Assembly: GCF_901933205.1 (NCBI RefSeq) | Contig: NC_044584.1 | Location: 12,875,001 to 12,939,000, forward strand | Length of the DNA: 64,000 bases | Direction of reading: 5' to 3' | Source of the DNA: Camarhynchus parvulus | Lineage: Eukaryota; Chordata; Aves; Passeriformes; Thraupidae | In this document: positions 51,295 through 61,374 of the stretch, one piece after another | Position numbering within the stretch: position 1 is the stretch's first letter | Layout of the letters: each line of letters begins with the position of its first letter | Translations under genes and position numbers: made by a program | The notes under the pieces: model-generated | Databases searched by the model: none | Told to the model about the DNA's origin: nothing | What the model saw: the letters and a program-made list of their open reading frames with translations, nothing else

Positions 51295-52025
51295 AGAGTG
51301 CCCCGGCAGGGCTGGAAAAGCTGCCTTTGCCTCCCTGCCCCGGCAGCCGCTGCAGCTGGGCCGGGAGAAGGAGCCGGGAGCCCCCGGGGCCGGGCGGCCT
51401 CTGCTGCCCCGCTGGGGTCCCTGCCAGCGGTGCCAGCGGTGCCAGCGGTGCCAGCGGTGCCAGCGGCGCCAGCGGTGCCGGCTGCTGCAGGGCTCTGCCC
51501 GTCGCTCCTCTCCCCATTCCTGTCAGAGAGAGCTGGAGGAGGAATTTGGCCAGAAGGCAGCTCCACCTCCCTGCAACAGGCGGAATGGGTTTTACTCTGC
51601 CTGTGACCCCATGGAGGTCACTCTCATGCTCATGTTTGGTGCACGCCAGTTGGAGCAGGAGCCCGGCTGGCTCCGTTCCCGCCCAGCCCGGCACAGCGCA
51701 GCTCTGCCCGGCAGGATGGATGAATCACCAACCACCCTCCCAGGGCTCTGTGCCAGCCACCAGCGCTGCCCAGCCCCCGACGGCGCTCCTGCCACCGCTG
51801 GCCGGGTGTGGGACACGGGGACCCGGCTGGCTCTGGAGCCAGGGGTCGGGGAGCCTGGCAATCCCTTCTCTGCCCCCAGAACCCCAATACTGGCTCGGCG
51901 TGCAGAGCTCTGCCGAAACGCAGCACAAAGCCCCGCTCTGCCTGAGCCTGAGGCTCACACTCTCCATCCACCCTGCCAGCTGCAGGTGGGCCCGTGTCTG
52001 AGCAGGGCTCCTGCCAGGCAAAATC
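51295..52025. promoter_or_regulatory. CpG-rich, GC-rich segment (candidate orphan CpG island)
   Basis: GC rises abruptly to about two thirds, and I count roughly 40 CpG dinucleotides between 51301 and 51960, an observed/expected near 0.55-0.6. Elsewhere in the window CpG is rare. The first 180 bp, which include the 9-bp tandem repeat, are densest. Long frames on both strands (for example 224 codons at 51327-52001 on +) are a composition effect: they encode Ala/Ser/Gly/Pro-rich sequence with an SGA repeat. CpG-rich stretches that keep their CpGs are often promoters, but no TATA box, gene start or first exon can be assigned. Confidence 0.4.
51423..51479. repeat. 9-bp tandem repeat (GCCAGCGGT), about 6 copies
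   Basis: The unit GCCAGCGGT is repeated about six times, with one copy changed to GCCAGCGGC. The period of nine keeps all frames open, giving ASGASG on one + frame, VPAVPA on another and GTAGTA on the - strand. Each unit carries a CpG. Likely a length-polymorphic minisatellite. Confidence 0.92.
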
Positions 52026-52660
52026 TACTGGGAACTTTTAAACAATGTGTAAATAAATCCCACTTGCCATAGACGCTACCTGTTTGCTCCATTCGCAAGA
52101 GAGAATCTCACCCCTGGTGCAAAACCTTTGGTGCATTTTTAGGCTATGGAACAGGAGGGGAGAGAAGTGCTTTGGCTGATCTTCCTACAGAGAGCAGCAT
52201 TTGGGAGTCAGTGTCCCATCTCTGAGTGCAGCAGCATGTTTCAGAATTGCAGGTTTCAGAGGAGCAGGCTTGAGCACAGCACATTTCAGAGCAATGCCTA
52301 CAGGATGTGCAAGTCCAGCTGTAAACAACCACTGCAGTGTGGCCACCACAAAAGGAGCGCTACGTTAGCTCCAGAAAAGCAATGAAGTTTAATGGTCCAA
52401 TTATACCTTTGCCTTTAAGGAAATACAGAAATGGGGTTCTTATACTTTCTCATCTACATAAACATTCTTTAGAAAAGAACTGGTAATAAATAGAACTAGA
52501 AAATTAGTTCTAGAAATTCAATTCTGTTCAGAAAGTCAGTTCCTAGTTCAGAATACTCTTTGTGACATTTTTTTCTGCTGATTATTGTTATTAATAACTA
52601 ATGACAACTAATGACATTGTTTCTAACAACAACAGGGTCCTTACATGTCCTTTCACACAT
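52026..52660. other. Spacer between CpG-rich segment and low-stop segment
   Basis: Composition returns to normal. At 52210-52290 the word TTTCAGA occurs three times with changing spacing, which gives a Cys/Ser-rich chance frame on -. A run of TTAGTTCTAGAA/TTCTAGAAATTC words near 52485-52520 forms small inverted repeats. Nothing else is recognised. Confidence 0.5.
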
Positions 52661-53400
52661 TTTCAGTAAAATTTGATTCGAAATATTTAGTTCCTTTCAT
52701 ATTTATCCTTGTCATTCTCTGCTTGGAGGAGGCCTGGCTGGTCTGAGGGCTTACACTATCAGACAGTCTGTCACTCCTCATGTTTCCTTCCTCTGTCACA
52801 ATTTAATATATTTTGTCCTGCTAGCTGCTATGAAGCAGGAGCTCAATTTGATTCGAAAGGAGTCCGAATGGGTGAGCAAGTGGCATTGCATAATGACCAG
52901 CTACAGCTGGAGTCTGGGTTGCTGTTGTTGCTGAGCTCCCTGGGTCATAAATGTTTGCTCATTATCCCTCATACCTTGGCTGCTGCAGCCTATCAGCACA
53001 TGGATCCCTGTGCCTCCTGGATCTATGGAATGTGCATGTGAGCAGCATTCTGGATCCTTCCTCCTTCACTCACAAGCTTGGCACTGTGGGATTCCTGGAA
53101 ATGATACAGGGGCTGCTTTTCGGTGTGCAAGCTGCAATAATTGCCAAGATTACTTTCCATTATCATCCTCATTATCTCAGTCACATATGTAGTTTTTTCA
53201 AGCAGCCTTTTGTTTGTGAGGAAATAGATGTGATCAGGCAGCTGAGAACTATGGGAGACAGCATAAGACCAAACTCTGTGCTCGTGAAAAATCAAAACGA
53301 AGCCTCTGCTCATGAAACAGATCAAGCACATTCTGGTGCCTGTTTGTGACAACTGAATTAGAGAGACATTTTTCAAACAGTTCGTTCCTGTATAAAGGCT
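52661..53400. other. Segment unusually free of stop codons, no recognised product
   Basis: Three overlapping open frames exceed 100 codons: 52709-53041 (+), 52951-53349 (+, 132 codons) and 53023-53376 (-). The GC content is only moderate, so composition explains this less well than in the GC-rich islets. None of the translations shows a domain I know. A 14-bp word, AATTTGATTCGAAA, occurs at 52670-52683 and 52845-52858. CAATAATTGCC (about 53132-53142) is a homeodomain-type word. It could be a conserved noncoding element or exon sequence of an unrecognised transcript; neither can be shown here. Confidence 0.3.
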
Positions 53401-56400
53401 AAACTTGTAAAGGTCAGCAGAATACTGAGTTATTTTCTATTAAAACGTCGGTTGCTGAAGGATGCTTTCTAGTGTAACTAGATTTTCAAGAGATTTTGCA
53501 ACTTTGTTGATATGATTTTTTTCCCCTGCTTTTGCATTTTCCAGGAGAATATATTCTGCACTTTGGTTTGTTTTGGAGATATCGGAGAAACCCTGAATAC
53601 ATATTATTGCTCATTAGCAACTGAATATGCTTCTATTTTGTGTTTACTATGACAAGAAAACACTACTACAGGTACAAGCTAGAGCAATAAAGTAAGGGGA
53701 GCAGATTTTGCTTTGTGCTTGAAAGGGTTTTGAAATTTCAGAATTTGGTTTGTTTCTGGTTTGGATGAAAACTAAGTATTTGAGCAGTCCCTGCAAAAGG
53801 CCAGCCCAGCCCTGGCTGTCCTGCAGCTCACGGACACAGCTGTGGAGCTGGGCAGCCAAGTCCTGAGGAGCGGCAGGCTGCAAAGCCAAACCCCCAGTGC
53901 CACATGGGCACCCTGCACAGCAGCCAGGAGCTGGAGCCATCCCCCAGCAGCTCCTCAGATGTGTGGCAGAGGCTGAGGGAGCTGAGAGCAGCTCTGAGCA
54001 CTGGGCAGGGATCAGAGATGCTCGGCTGAGCTGTGCCAGAGGCAGAGAGAGCCTCCAAACCACGGCCCTTTCATTAGCCTGTGGATAAAACCTCACTGCC
54101 ATGGGTGCTGCTTTCATCTGTGCAAATCAGCGCTCTCCACTCAAAGCACTTCTGACCAGCTTTAGCTGAGGTTCCAAATCACAGATTCTGGGAAAGCTGG
54201 GCTCCTGTCTCCATCAGGAAATCCACCTTGCAAACCCATTCTTCTAGGAGCAGCCCATTGTTGGGACACAGGCCTGCTGCCACAGGCTTTAATGTGGTCA
54301 GGATTACAGCCCAGTGGATTTCACACTAAGAACCAAGATAAGAGATAAACAACTGCATTCTTTGAGACCTGTGAAGTAGCCTGTTTCTAAAGACTTGGGA
54401 TGAGAGAAAAACATGATATTTACACAAATTTACAATATTTAAATTTTTAGACCTCATTTTACTCTTCTTAAAGAACAAAAAATACTCATGATTCTCTGCT
54501 ATTTAGGAGTGGGGAAAAAACACATGAATAATAGATGTCATTAATGCCAGCAGCAATTATAATGTAATTGCCCACAGACATTTATTTCTGCTTATTTTTT
54601 CTCTTACCAATACCACCACAGGAAAAAATGAACTCACAACTGAATTTGATATAATTTTACATAGCTAGAATTAAGACTCAATATTTTTCTTACATGATGA
54701 TTATGACACTTGCAGTTAGTTGATATTCAAGAGGCTGTTCTGTTGTACTTTGCTTTGAAATCAGAACTATTCATTCAAGACTCATTAGGTTTAAGCCATG
54801 AGTTTTTCCACAGGGCTTCAGGTCTCTTGAAGCACAGACTCCTTTAGCTTCAAGTGGTTTGGGGAATAAAAGTGAATTCTTAATTTAACAAAACATAAAT
54901 TATAGTTCTTTGTATTTTCTCTGAATTATTACATTTTAATAACACTTCTAACTTTGGTGTTTTCAAGAAAAAAATATTACACCCCATATCCAGCTGTCTT
55001 TTTCTGGAGAGGGTGGCTGACCTTCCCAAACAACCAGTTGTTTTACCTTAATTCTTTTCCAGGCTGTGTATTTTTAATTCTACAGTTTCTTTGGGGTTTC
55101 TTTTGATTTTTTTTTTTAAATTCCTTCAATGATTATAACATTCCACTGTAAAAATAGAGATTTCCTGTGAAGCAGACACATATACAATCACTGGCTACAA
55201 TATATCAACACATTTGTGCCCGTTTAGTCTTACACAGCTCCAAGCGGAGGAATGGGTGGCTGTCCTGGCTCACACGGAACTGCTGCTGACGTACAATAAT
55301 TACCCAAACTTCAGAGCTTTAGCACATCTCTCTCCATTCTGTTCTTGGAAACAATCACACCAATAGCACACAAAAATGATGGAATGGTTTAGGTTATTAA
55401 CAGGTGCTGTTTCTTACGGCTGTGTGCAGATCTATCGTTCTGTGCTGTTGATATTGCCTCTGATAATGCTTAGTTGAATTCCCCCTAAAAATAGGTATGA
55501 AGGAAAGCTATTTGGAGGAGGATATATTAAAATTTTATAACATGTTTTCCAGTGTCTCATGCAAATCTTGGCTATTTCCCTGCATAATCAGCTTGCGTGG
55601 TTGAAGGTTGAACTGCAAAGGGCTGAATCCTGAAAACAGCCGTTCCTGTAAACCATATTGCTGGAACCTGGGGTTTTCTCCAAACCCCCCACACAACGAA
55701 AATGATCCACCACCAGGGACTAGACTGAGGATATGTGGTCTTTAGGCAGGAAAAGACTAAGGTACCTGCAGAGCAGCATTGTGTGGGATGGCTTTAGATG
55801 TTTAATATGTTGTGCTCAAGCACTTTTATCAGATGGGTCCCCTATGAAAAATAAAATAATACAGGTTAAAGCCTGCTCTTGAGCTTCATGTCCTCAACTG
55901 GTCTAGGATTCTACATGAGTGATGTGTCTAAAGGCACAAGGTGATTATGAGGAGTACCTGGTCCAGCTGGGAACAGGCTGGTTTGGCTTTGGAAGCACCA
56001 GAGCTGGGCTGTCCCAGACACAGCTGAGAGAGCTGAGTGCAGAGACTTCTCATCAAATGTGCTCCTGCACTGAGCTGGGATTTTACACGTTCAGATTTAA
56101 AATGCAAAGCAGTGCTTTTCCCTCTCTTTTTACATGGTTTGTGTTATTGTTTCACACACAATATGACATCAGAGGCTGAGCAATGTGGCTCCCCGAGCAA
56201 ACTGGTATAAAATGAAAATAAAGTCAGCAACCTGCTGCTGGCAGAATAGCTCACTCATTCCAAACCACAGCTCCTGTTTGCACCTTCTCTCCCCAGAAAA
56301 GCCTCCGATTTTAATACCCTGAAGCATAGAACGTGTCATTTGCTTACACAAGAAAAATAGTTCTGAAAAAACAGAATTTAATTGTTCAACTCATTGTCTC

Positions 56401-56420
56401 TTTCTCAACTTCTGGCATAA
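53401..56420. other. Gene-free stretch
   Basis: No gene recognised. A GC-rich CpG-poor islet at 53790-54060 gives a 156-codon frame on - (53647-54117) with no domain. 55240-55330 and 55540-55620 are non-repetitive with octamer (ATGCAAAT, 55559-55566) and AATAATTA words, and could be conserved noncoding DNA. A possible CR1 stub lies at 55372-55402. Confidence 0.5.
55372..55402 (-). mobile_element. Possible CR1 3'-end stub
   Basis: AAATGATGGAATGGTTTAGG resembles the reverse complement of the CR1 3' terminus (AATCATGGAATGGTTTGGGT). Similarity stops after about 25 bases. Very short CR1 stubs are common in birds, but a match this short may be chance. Confidence 0.35.
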
Positions 56421-56422
56421 AA

Positions 56423-56832
56423 TAATAGAACAGAATAGACTGTTCCAGTTGGAAGTGCAGTGATCACTGCACTGCCTGACCAAGTTAAAGCAGGTTAAAG
56501 CATTGTCCACATGCCCTTAAACACTGACAGCCCTGGGGCATTGTCCGCCTCTCTAAGGAGCTTGTTCCAGTGTCTGACCACGCTGCTGGTAAAGAAATCC
56601 TTCCCGATGACCTGCCCGAGCCTCCCTGGTGCAGTGCTGAGCCATTCCCACACGTCCTGTCACTGCACACCAGGGAGGAGGGATCAGCACCTCCCTCTCC
56701 AAGTGTCCCCTCCTCGGGATCCTCCCTGAGCCTTCTCTCCCCCACAGCAGACCCGTCCCAAGTCCTTATCTGCTTGTCACAGGACACCCCCACCCCTCTG
56801 GCAGCTTTGTTGCCCTCATCTGGGCACGTTTA
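56423..56832 (-). mobile_element. CR1 LINE, 3' tail of about 410 bp
   Basis: On + it begins 'TAATAGAACAGAATAGACTG', the reverse complement of the CR1 3' end, and continues through 'TTCCAGTTGGAAGTGCAGTG', 'AAACACTGACAGCCCTGGGG', 'GCTTGTTCCAGTGTCTGACC', 'GGTAAAGAAATCCTTCCCGA', 'GCCTCCCTGGTGCAGTGCTG', 'GGGATCAGCACCTCCCTCTC' and 'TTTGTTGCCCTCATCTGGGC'. The order and spacing match a CR1 subfamily whose 3' UTR carries the AGACTGTTYCAGTTGGAA signature (J/E type). Divergence is modest. It holds no reverse transcriptase domain because the 5' truncation lies near the end of ORF2. Open frames on both strands inside it are not genes. Confidence 0.92.
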
Positions 56833-58560
56833 AGAAGAACTGTCTTTAGCTGAGCAAATCTCTCAAGCCTTTGTTTTAAATGCACAGTGGGAGGTCCAAG
56901 TATCAGTGTGAACAAGGATGATTCTCTAAGGAAAACCTTGCCAGGAAGTGACAACAGGTATCATTCTAAAACAAATACATGCTCATGTACACCCACAAGA
57001 CAGAGTGCCTACAACATCAAAACTGTTCCTGACTTATATTCCCTTTATCATGATAAAGGTCAGGTTCTTTCACCAATCTCTAGTCAAGTGGACTGATGCA
57101 TGTATAATAAATTACAGAAATGCCCTTTGAGCCTCCATTATTTTGTGAAAAGAAAGAGCTAAGCAAAGGGTGCTCATCCACCCATAAGAGAAAAAAAACC
57201 CCAAAACATAATAGAAAAATCTTTCTTCTTTTCTTATTGAATTTCAAACAGAGAGACAGGAAAGTCTTATTACATTTTTTAGTCCTGCCAAGGCCAAACA
57301 GATTCATAATTGGCAGTTAAGCACATATTTATCTGCCTTCTGGGTCTCTCTCCAATCTGAAGAGAGAAAGATCTGACAATCTATTTCAATCAATGCAATA
57401 ACTGTTGACACACAAGGAGGAATCCTGACAGTATTTATCTGTGGGACAATAGTCTCAGAGTGGTACAGCTTTCTCCAGCTTATGCTGATAGAAGGCAAAC
57501 CACAGAATTCTGCTACGGCTTGGAAACACATCTGAGTTGCAAACATTTAAACAAAACCTAATAAAAACACGGGGAGAAGCTGGACACACTTCCAAATTCC
57601 ATGTTCTGCAAAACAAGGAATGAAATATGTACAGCATAAAAGTAAATAATCCTTTTTCTCCTACAATTTTCTGAAAGAAATTAGGATTGCTGAGCATTTG
57701 TTAACCCAAATGTAAGTCAGAGAGAGTGTTCAGCAGAGTTGTTCTGACACCTGATCCAGTGTCTGTGTGTGTAATGCTCTCTACCTTTTATACTCAGTCC
57801 CTCACTCTGAACTGCAAGGACAACTGGTGTTTAATGAAAGACAAACTTTGTTTCAAAGTTATTTTCCATTTATTTGGGGCTTTTTGATGTGAATTTCTGT
57901 AAGCACTAGAGGAGATAACAAAACATCAGTGGTTCTCTGTGGATATAAGTGATTCTGGCAGATACAGAATTTAATCAAAAAGATCTTGCTGCTGAGGTTA
58001 CTTGTCCATGTGCTTTCTGTGCATTAAGATCATAAGTTCTAATACAGACATCTGAGTTTCTGGCTACAATATTGCATTTTGTGTGGATTGTACTGGATGT
58101 GGAAAGGCTCCACACTGGATGTACTGTCACAGAATGGCAGATCCATCTCTCTTGGAGCCATTATTGCTATTGCCTTGATTATAATGTTTTGTCTAACTTG
58201 ATTTTTGTTTCCAACTATTTGGTAAAACAAGGCTCTAGGATATCACCATATACATTTCAACCTTTTTTTTCCTGCTGCAAATGAAACCATTCCTACTAAG
58301 TTGCCTCATACTAGTCCTTAGTTTCTCAACCATAGAGGAATCTGTTCTGCCAGGCCAGTGCAATGAGCAAACACAAACCCCAGAAAGTCTGCACAGACCA
58401 GTTTAAATAAAAAAAAAAACGAATTTTTTTTTTTTGGCATTATAACAATTCTCTAACTGAAAATGCAAAAAAATCCCTGCTGACAGAAGTATATGAAGTG
58501 TTTCCAAAGACACTTGGTGTACTAACACTGCAAGTCTTTTGGTGACTTCACCATGAGCAC
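56833..58560. other. Gene-free stretch
   Basis: No gene recognised. The A-run and T-run pair at 58408-58437 is listed separately. Short frames of 60-80 codons on both strands near 57.1-57.7 kb look like chance frames. Confidence 0.6.
58408..58437. repeat. Poly-A / poly-T inverted pair
   Basis: A run of about eleven A is followed by CGAA and a run of about twelve T. The two runs are perfectly complementary and could form a hairpin with almost no loop, or simply reflect two slipped homopolymers. No retroelement body flanks either side. Confidence 0.75.
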
Positions 58561-58635
58561 ACAGAGTCACTGTGGTGGAGCTGGGAATCGAGGGACTGGA
58601 CTCTGAGTCCAGACTGCTGTTTAACTAAACCTCTA
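58561..58635 (-). mobile_element. MIR SINE, 5' (tRNA-derived) half
   Basis: On + the sequence 'GTGGTGGAGCTGGGAATCGA' followed by 'GGGACTGGACTCTGAGTCCA' and 'GACTGCTGTTTAACTAAACC' corresponds to the reverse complement of the MIR 5' half, including the B-box-related 'GCTGGGATTCGAACC' word and the 'CTCTTAACCACTA' word. It is strongly diverged, as expected for an amniote-age SINE. It has no remaining promoter competence that I can support. Confidence 0.65.
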
Positions 58636-59149
58636 CTTGTTTGCTCCTAGGAAAGGTGGAGAAAGAGAGGCAGGTTACCCTACCAACAAAGCAAAGGGAT
58701 CATATCAGCAAGAACCACCCCTGGGTGAAACATGACTGTTTAATAGGGCATAGACATGCCATGTAAAAGATTAAAATGTGGGCTGAAAATCCATAATTAA
58801 GATATGGAAGAGAAGACAAAATGATTGCTACATGATTTATCTGTTATTGTCCTGGAAACAAACTGCTAACCACTGCATATCTGGCTCTAAATATATAATA
58901 CAAAGAGAATTTTCCTGAGGTAGCATTGATTAACGTTGGAGGTAAATTATAATAAATACAAAGGGAAAACCACTTACGGCATATTGAGCTTCTGTGAGAA
59001 GTTTGAGTAATGATCCATTATTGTAAACAGAAATTATTTACAGTACCATGCTGTGAGAAGCAATAGTTCTGACAGAATTAATACAAGGACATTGCCTTTG
59101 GTCACAGAGGAAGTTCACAGGCATGCAAATATCAGAGCTTCCAGCAGGC

Positions 59150-59225
59150 TCCCCTTAGGGCAGGGACTGTGCCTTTTTCTGCCTGGCAAATTCTTAGCAC
59201 ATCAGGAATAAATAAATAAAAACAA
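59150..59225 (+). mobile_element. L2/L3-type LINE 3' end
   Basis: 'TAGGGCAGGGACTGTGCCTT' then 'TCTGCCTGGCAAATTCTTAG', 'CACATCAGGAATAAATAAAT' follows the pattern of the L2 3' UTR: 'GGGCAGGGACYGTGTCTT...CCTGGCACATAGTAGG...CAATAAAT' with a final short tandem. It lies about 500 bp from the MIR relic; MIR elements depended on L2 machinery for mobility. L2/L3 were inactive long before birds diversified, so this is a fossil. Confidence 0.6.
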
Positions 59226-59964
59226 GACTGCATGGAAAAGTGTTCCCAATAATCTATGTAACTTTGAAAGAGTTTATTGCTTCAGTCAGCTGAGCAGGAA
59301 GGTTCCTGCCCAGCAGCAAAAGCCCTTCAGGCAGGTAACAGTCCCAGGGATGAAAACCTGACCCCATGCTTACCCCCGTTGATGATGTTGTGCCCAGGAT
59401 TTCAGTTTTCAGAGAGTGGTAATTTAACCTGTCATAAGTGAAAGCTCCCAGAAAACAGGGCCCTGAGCACCTGCCTGTAGTTGACACTAAGGCAGAGAAG
59501 GTTGAGACTTTGGCTTCTATGAGTTCTAGAGCAAAACAAGATTGAAGGCAGAGAAGCAAAGCTGCTGCCAAGACAATTTTGCTCCCAACAATACAAGAAA
59601 AGGACAGCATACAAATCATACGTGTGTGTGCCTGGCAGGAGTCCACAAAGCCTTGTTCTTGGAAGACATTCTGAGAAAGCTAAAGAGGCATTCTGCAATC
59701 CATTAAAAATAATGTATGCAGAGTAATGGGTTATAACTAGAAATGTCTGAGAATAGAAGCATCAATTTTACTTTTCCTTCTGGGCCTGTACTTAGTTTTT
59801 GGATGAACATGAAGACATGACAGAAGAGCCTGTATTATAAAGGGCTATAAACTGTCCCCTATTCAGCCCGACTTCTGACACATTTTACTTCAGGCAGGTA
59901 CCACTGGGCAGACACTCAAAATCCGTCCCGGGTGTTGTTCTCCTGCCAAGATGCACTTGGGCTC

Positions 59965-60035
59965 AAAAGCATTGTTAATTAGCATCATTAGCAGTCCCCC
60001 ATTCATCATTTTGTATCAGCTAATCATGGTTCTTA
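59965..60035. promoter_or_regulatory. Cluster of TAATTA/TAATC sites, candidate enhancer
   Basis: GTTAATTAGC, ATCATTAGC and AGCTAATCATGG lie within about 55 bp, giving TAAT cores in both orientations and one TAATC, the bicoid/OTX/PITX-type core. The stretch is non-repetitive and not simple sequence. This is the kind of text seen in conserved noncoding elements near developmental genes; that is inference only. Confidence 0.3.
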
Positions 60036-61278
60036 GAGGAACTTAAATTTGATGTAGTGGCACTGTAACAAATTATTGAAACCCAACACCCAGAATTTCT
60101 GTTTGAATATCAATTCATCAGGAGGGAAAAGGTCCAGTTTTGAAATGTTCCTCACATTCTGTAAACCCATTAAACTTACCCTGCTGAGAAGTAAAGCAAT
60201 GTAAGGCAACAGCTTATTATTTGGAATGTAGCTAAATAAAAGAAGAAAAATCCCCAAGACAGTGAAGTCAGTCCTCAGTACATTGATAATACTGCATGAA
60301 TACAGACACCAGCGAGAGTGGTTATATTCCAAACTGGAAATAAAATTCCTGTGGCTTAATAAAAGACAGACCTGAGGGAAATGTCATGGGATAACAACCA
60401 CCCCACCTTCAAGGCTCCAGTGCAAAAGCAACCCATATTCATTTGCATGGACTGAGAGTTAAATTAACAACTCATTTTTATTCAGTAGCTTTTGTGAAAA
60501 GGGTTGTTGATCTTGGTGACGTTATAACACACAGCTCTGAATGAGAAACTGATTAAGTTGGTCATGTCAGGAAGGTCAAGGAGATGGATGGGGTGAGATG
60601 TGCTCATTGGGGTACAGGGTTTCTGTGTGACATGGGGCACACTGGTCATGAAAAAGGCAAATAAACACAAAAGGCAAATGCGCTGTGCTGAGGAGGGAAA
60701 AGGTACTGTGAATTTAATTCAGCAGCAGCACATTTGTAAATTGAGCAGCGCTGAGGTACCACTACTGAAGATGTGCTGAACTACTGAAATTCAGTTTATA
60801 AATATTGGCCTAACTCCATTAAAGTAGGTGTTCATGAAACACGTTCAGACAGAGCTTCAGAAATGTTCTAAATTTCTCTGATTCTGCCATTCTCAAAAAG
60901 TGCCAGTTCCACCAAGAGCAAAGTAAAGCCTGAGCACTGATCAAAACGCCACATTAAATAATATAGTTTTCAAAATATCAGATCTACATTTTTATACTTT
61001 TGCCTCAGCTATCAAATTATACAACATATGAGTTTGTATTGAAATAGAGAAAAGAATGAATAGAATCATAAGAAAATAGAGGCCATAAAAGCGATAACCT
61101 ACTAGCAGAGAGATTTCAGGAAGGAATACTTTTTAATTCCAGAAAAAAGAAAAGAAACTGTCCAACAAGGATTTTATGGAGGCAACTTTCTTTGCTGTAG
61201 ACACACCAAAGTGGAAGGCAAAACTTTAGGCTGGAGATACTTTCCTAGAGATCTGAATCCTATTACTGCCTCCCTGAG

Positions 61279-61374
61279 ACAGCACAGACATCTGTATGTA
61301 GACATTTTTGAGGGCACAGACAGCACAGACACCTGTGTGCAGATGTTTTTGAGGGCAATATAGCACAGACAAAT
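61279..61374. repeat. Tandem repeat with 40-41 bp unit, 2.3 copies
   Basis: The word AGCACAGAC starts at 61281, 61322 and 61362. The first two units are similar over their whole length (AGCACAGACATCTGTATGTA versus AGCACAGACACCTGTGTGCA, then TTTTTGAGGGCA in both), differing by several substitutions; the third is cut off after about 13 bases. This is an old local duplication. Confidence 0.85.

Larger units (their letters stand above)
58636..61278. other. Gene-free stretch
   Basis: No gene recognised. The longest frame (59254-59646 on -, 130 codons) has a hydrophobic leucine-rich middle but no recognised family and no transcript context. The L2/L3 tail at 59.2 kb and the homeodomain-site cluster at 60.0 kb are listed separately. 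Confidence 0.55.

Noticed and set aside
51327..52001. 224-codon open frame on +, with an SGA repeat
   Set aside because: The repeat comes from a 9-bp DNA tandem repeat that keeps every frame open, and equally long frames run on the opposite strand. Composition, not coding, explains it.
53647..54117. 156-codon frame on -
   Set aside because: It overlies a GC-rich CpG-poor islet, has no domain, and its ends fall in AT-rich chance sequence.
27324..60448. Several octamer words (ATGCAAAT) at 27324, 55559, 59123 and on - at 60441
   Set aside because: About two to three are expected by chance in 64 kb on both strands of AT-leaning DNA; they are not clustered.
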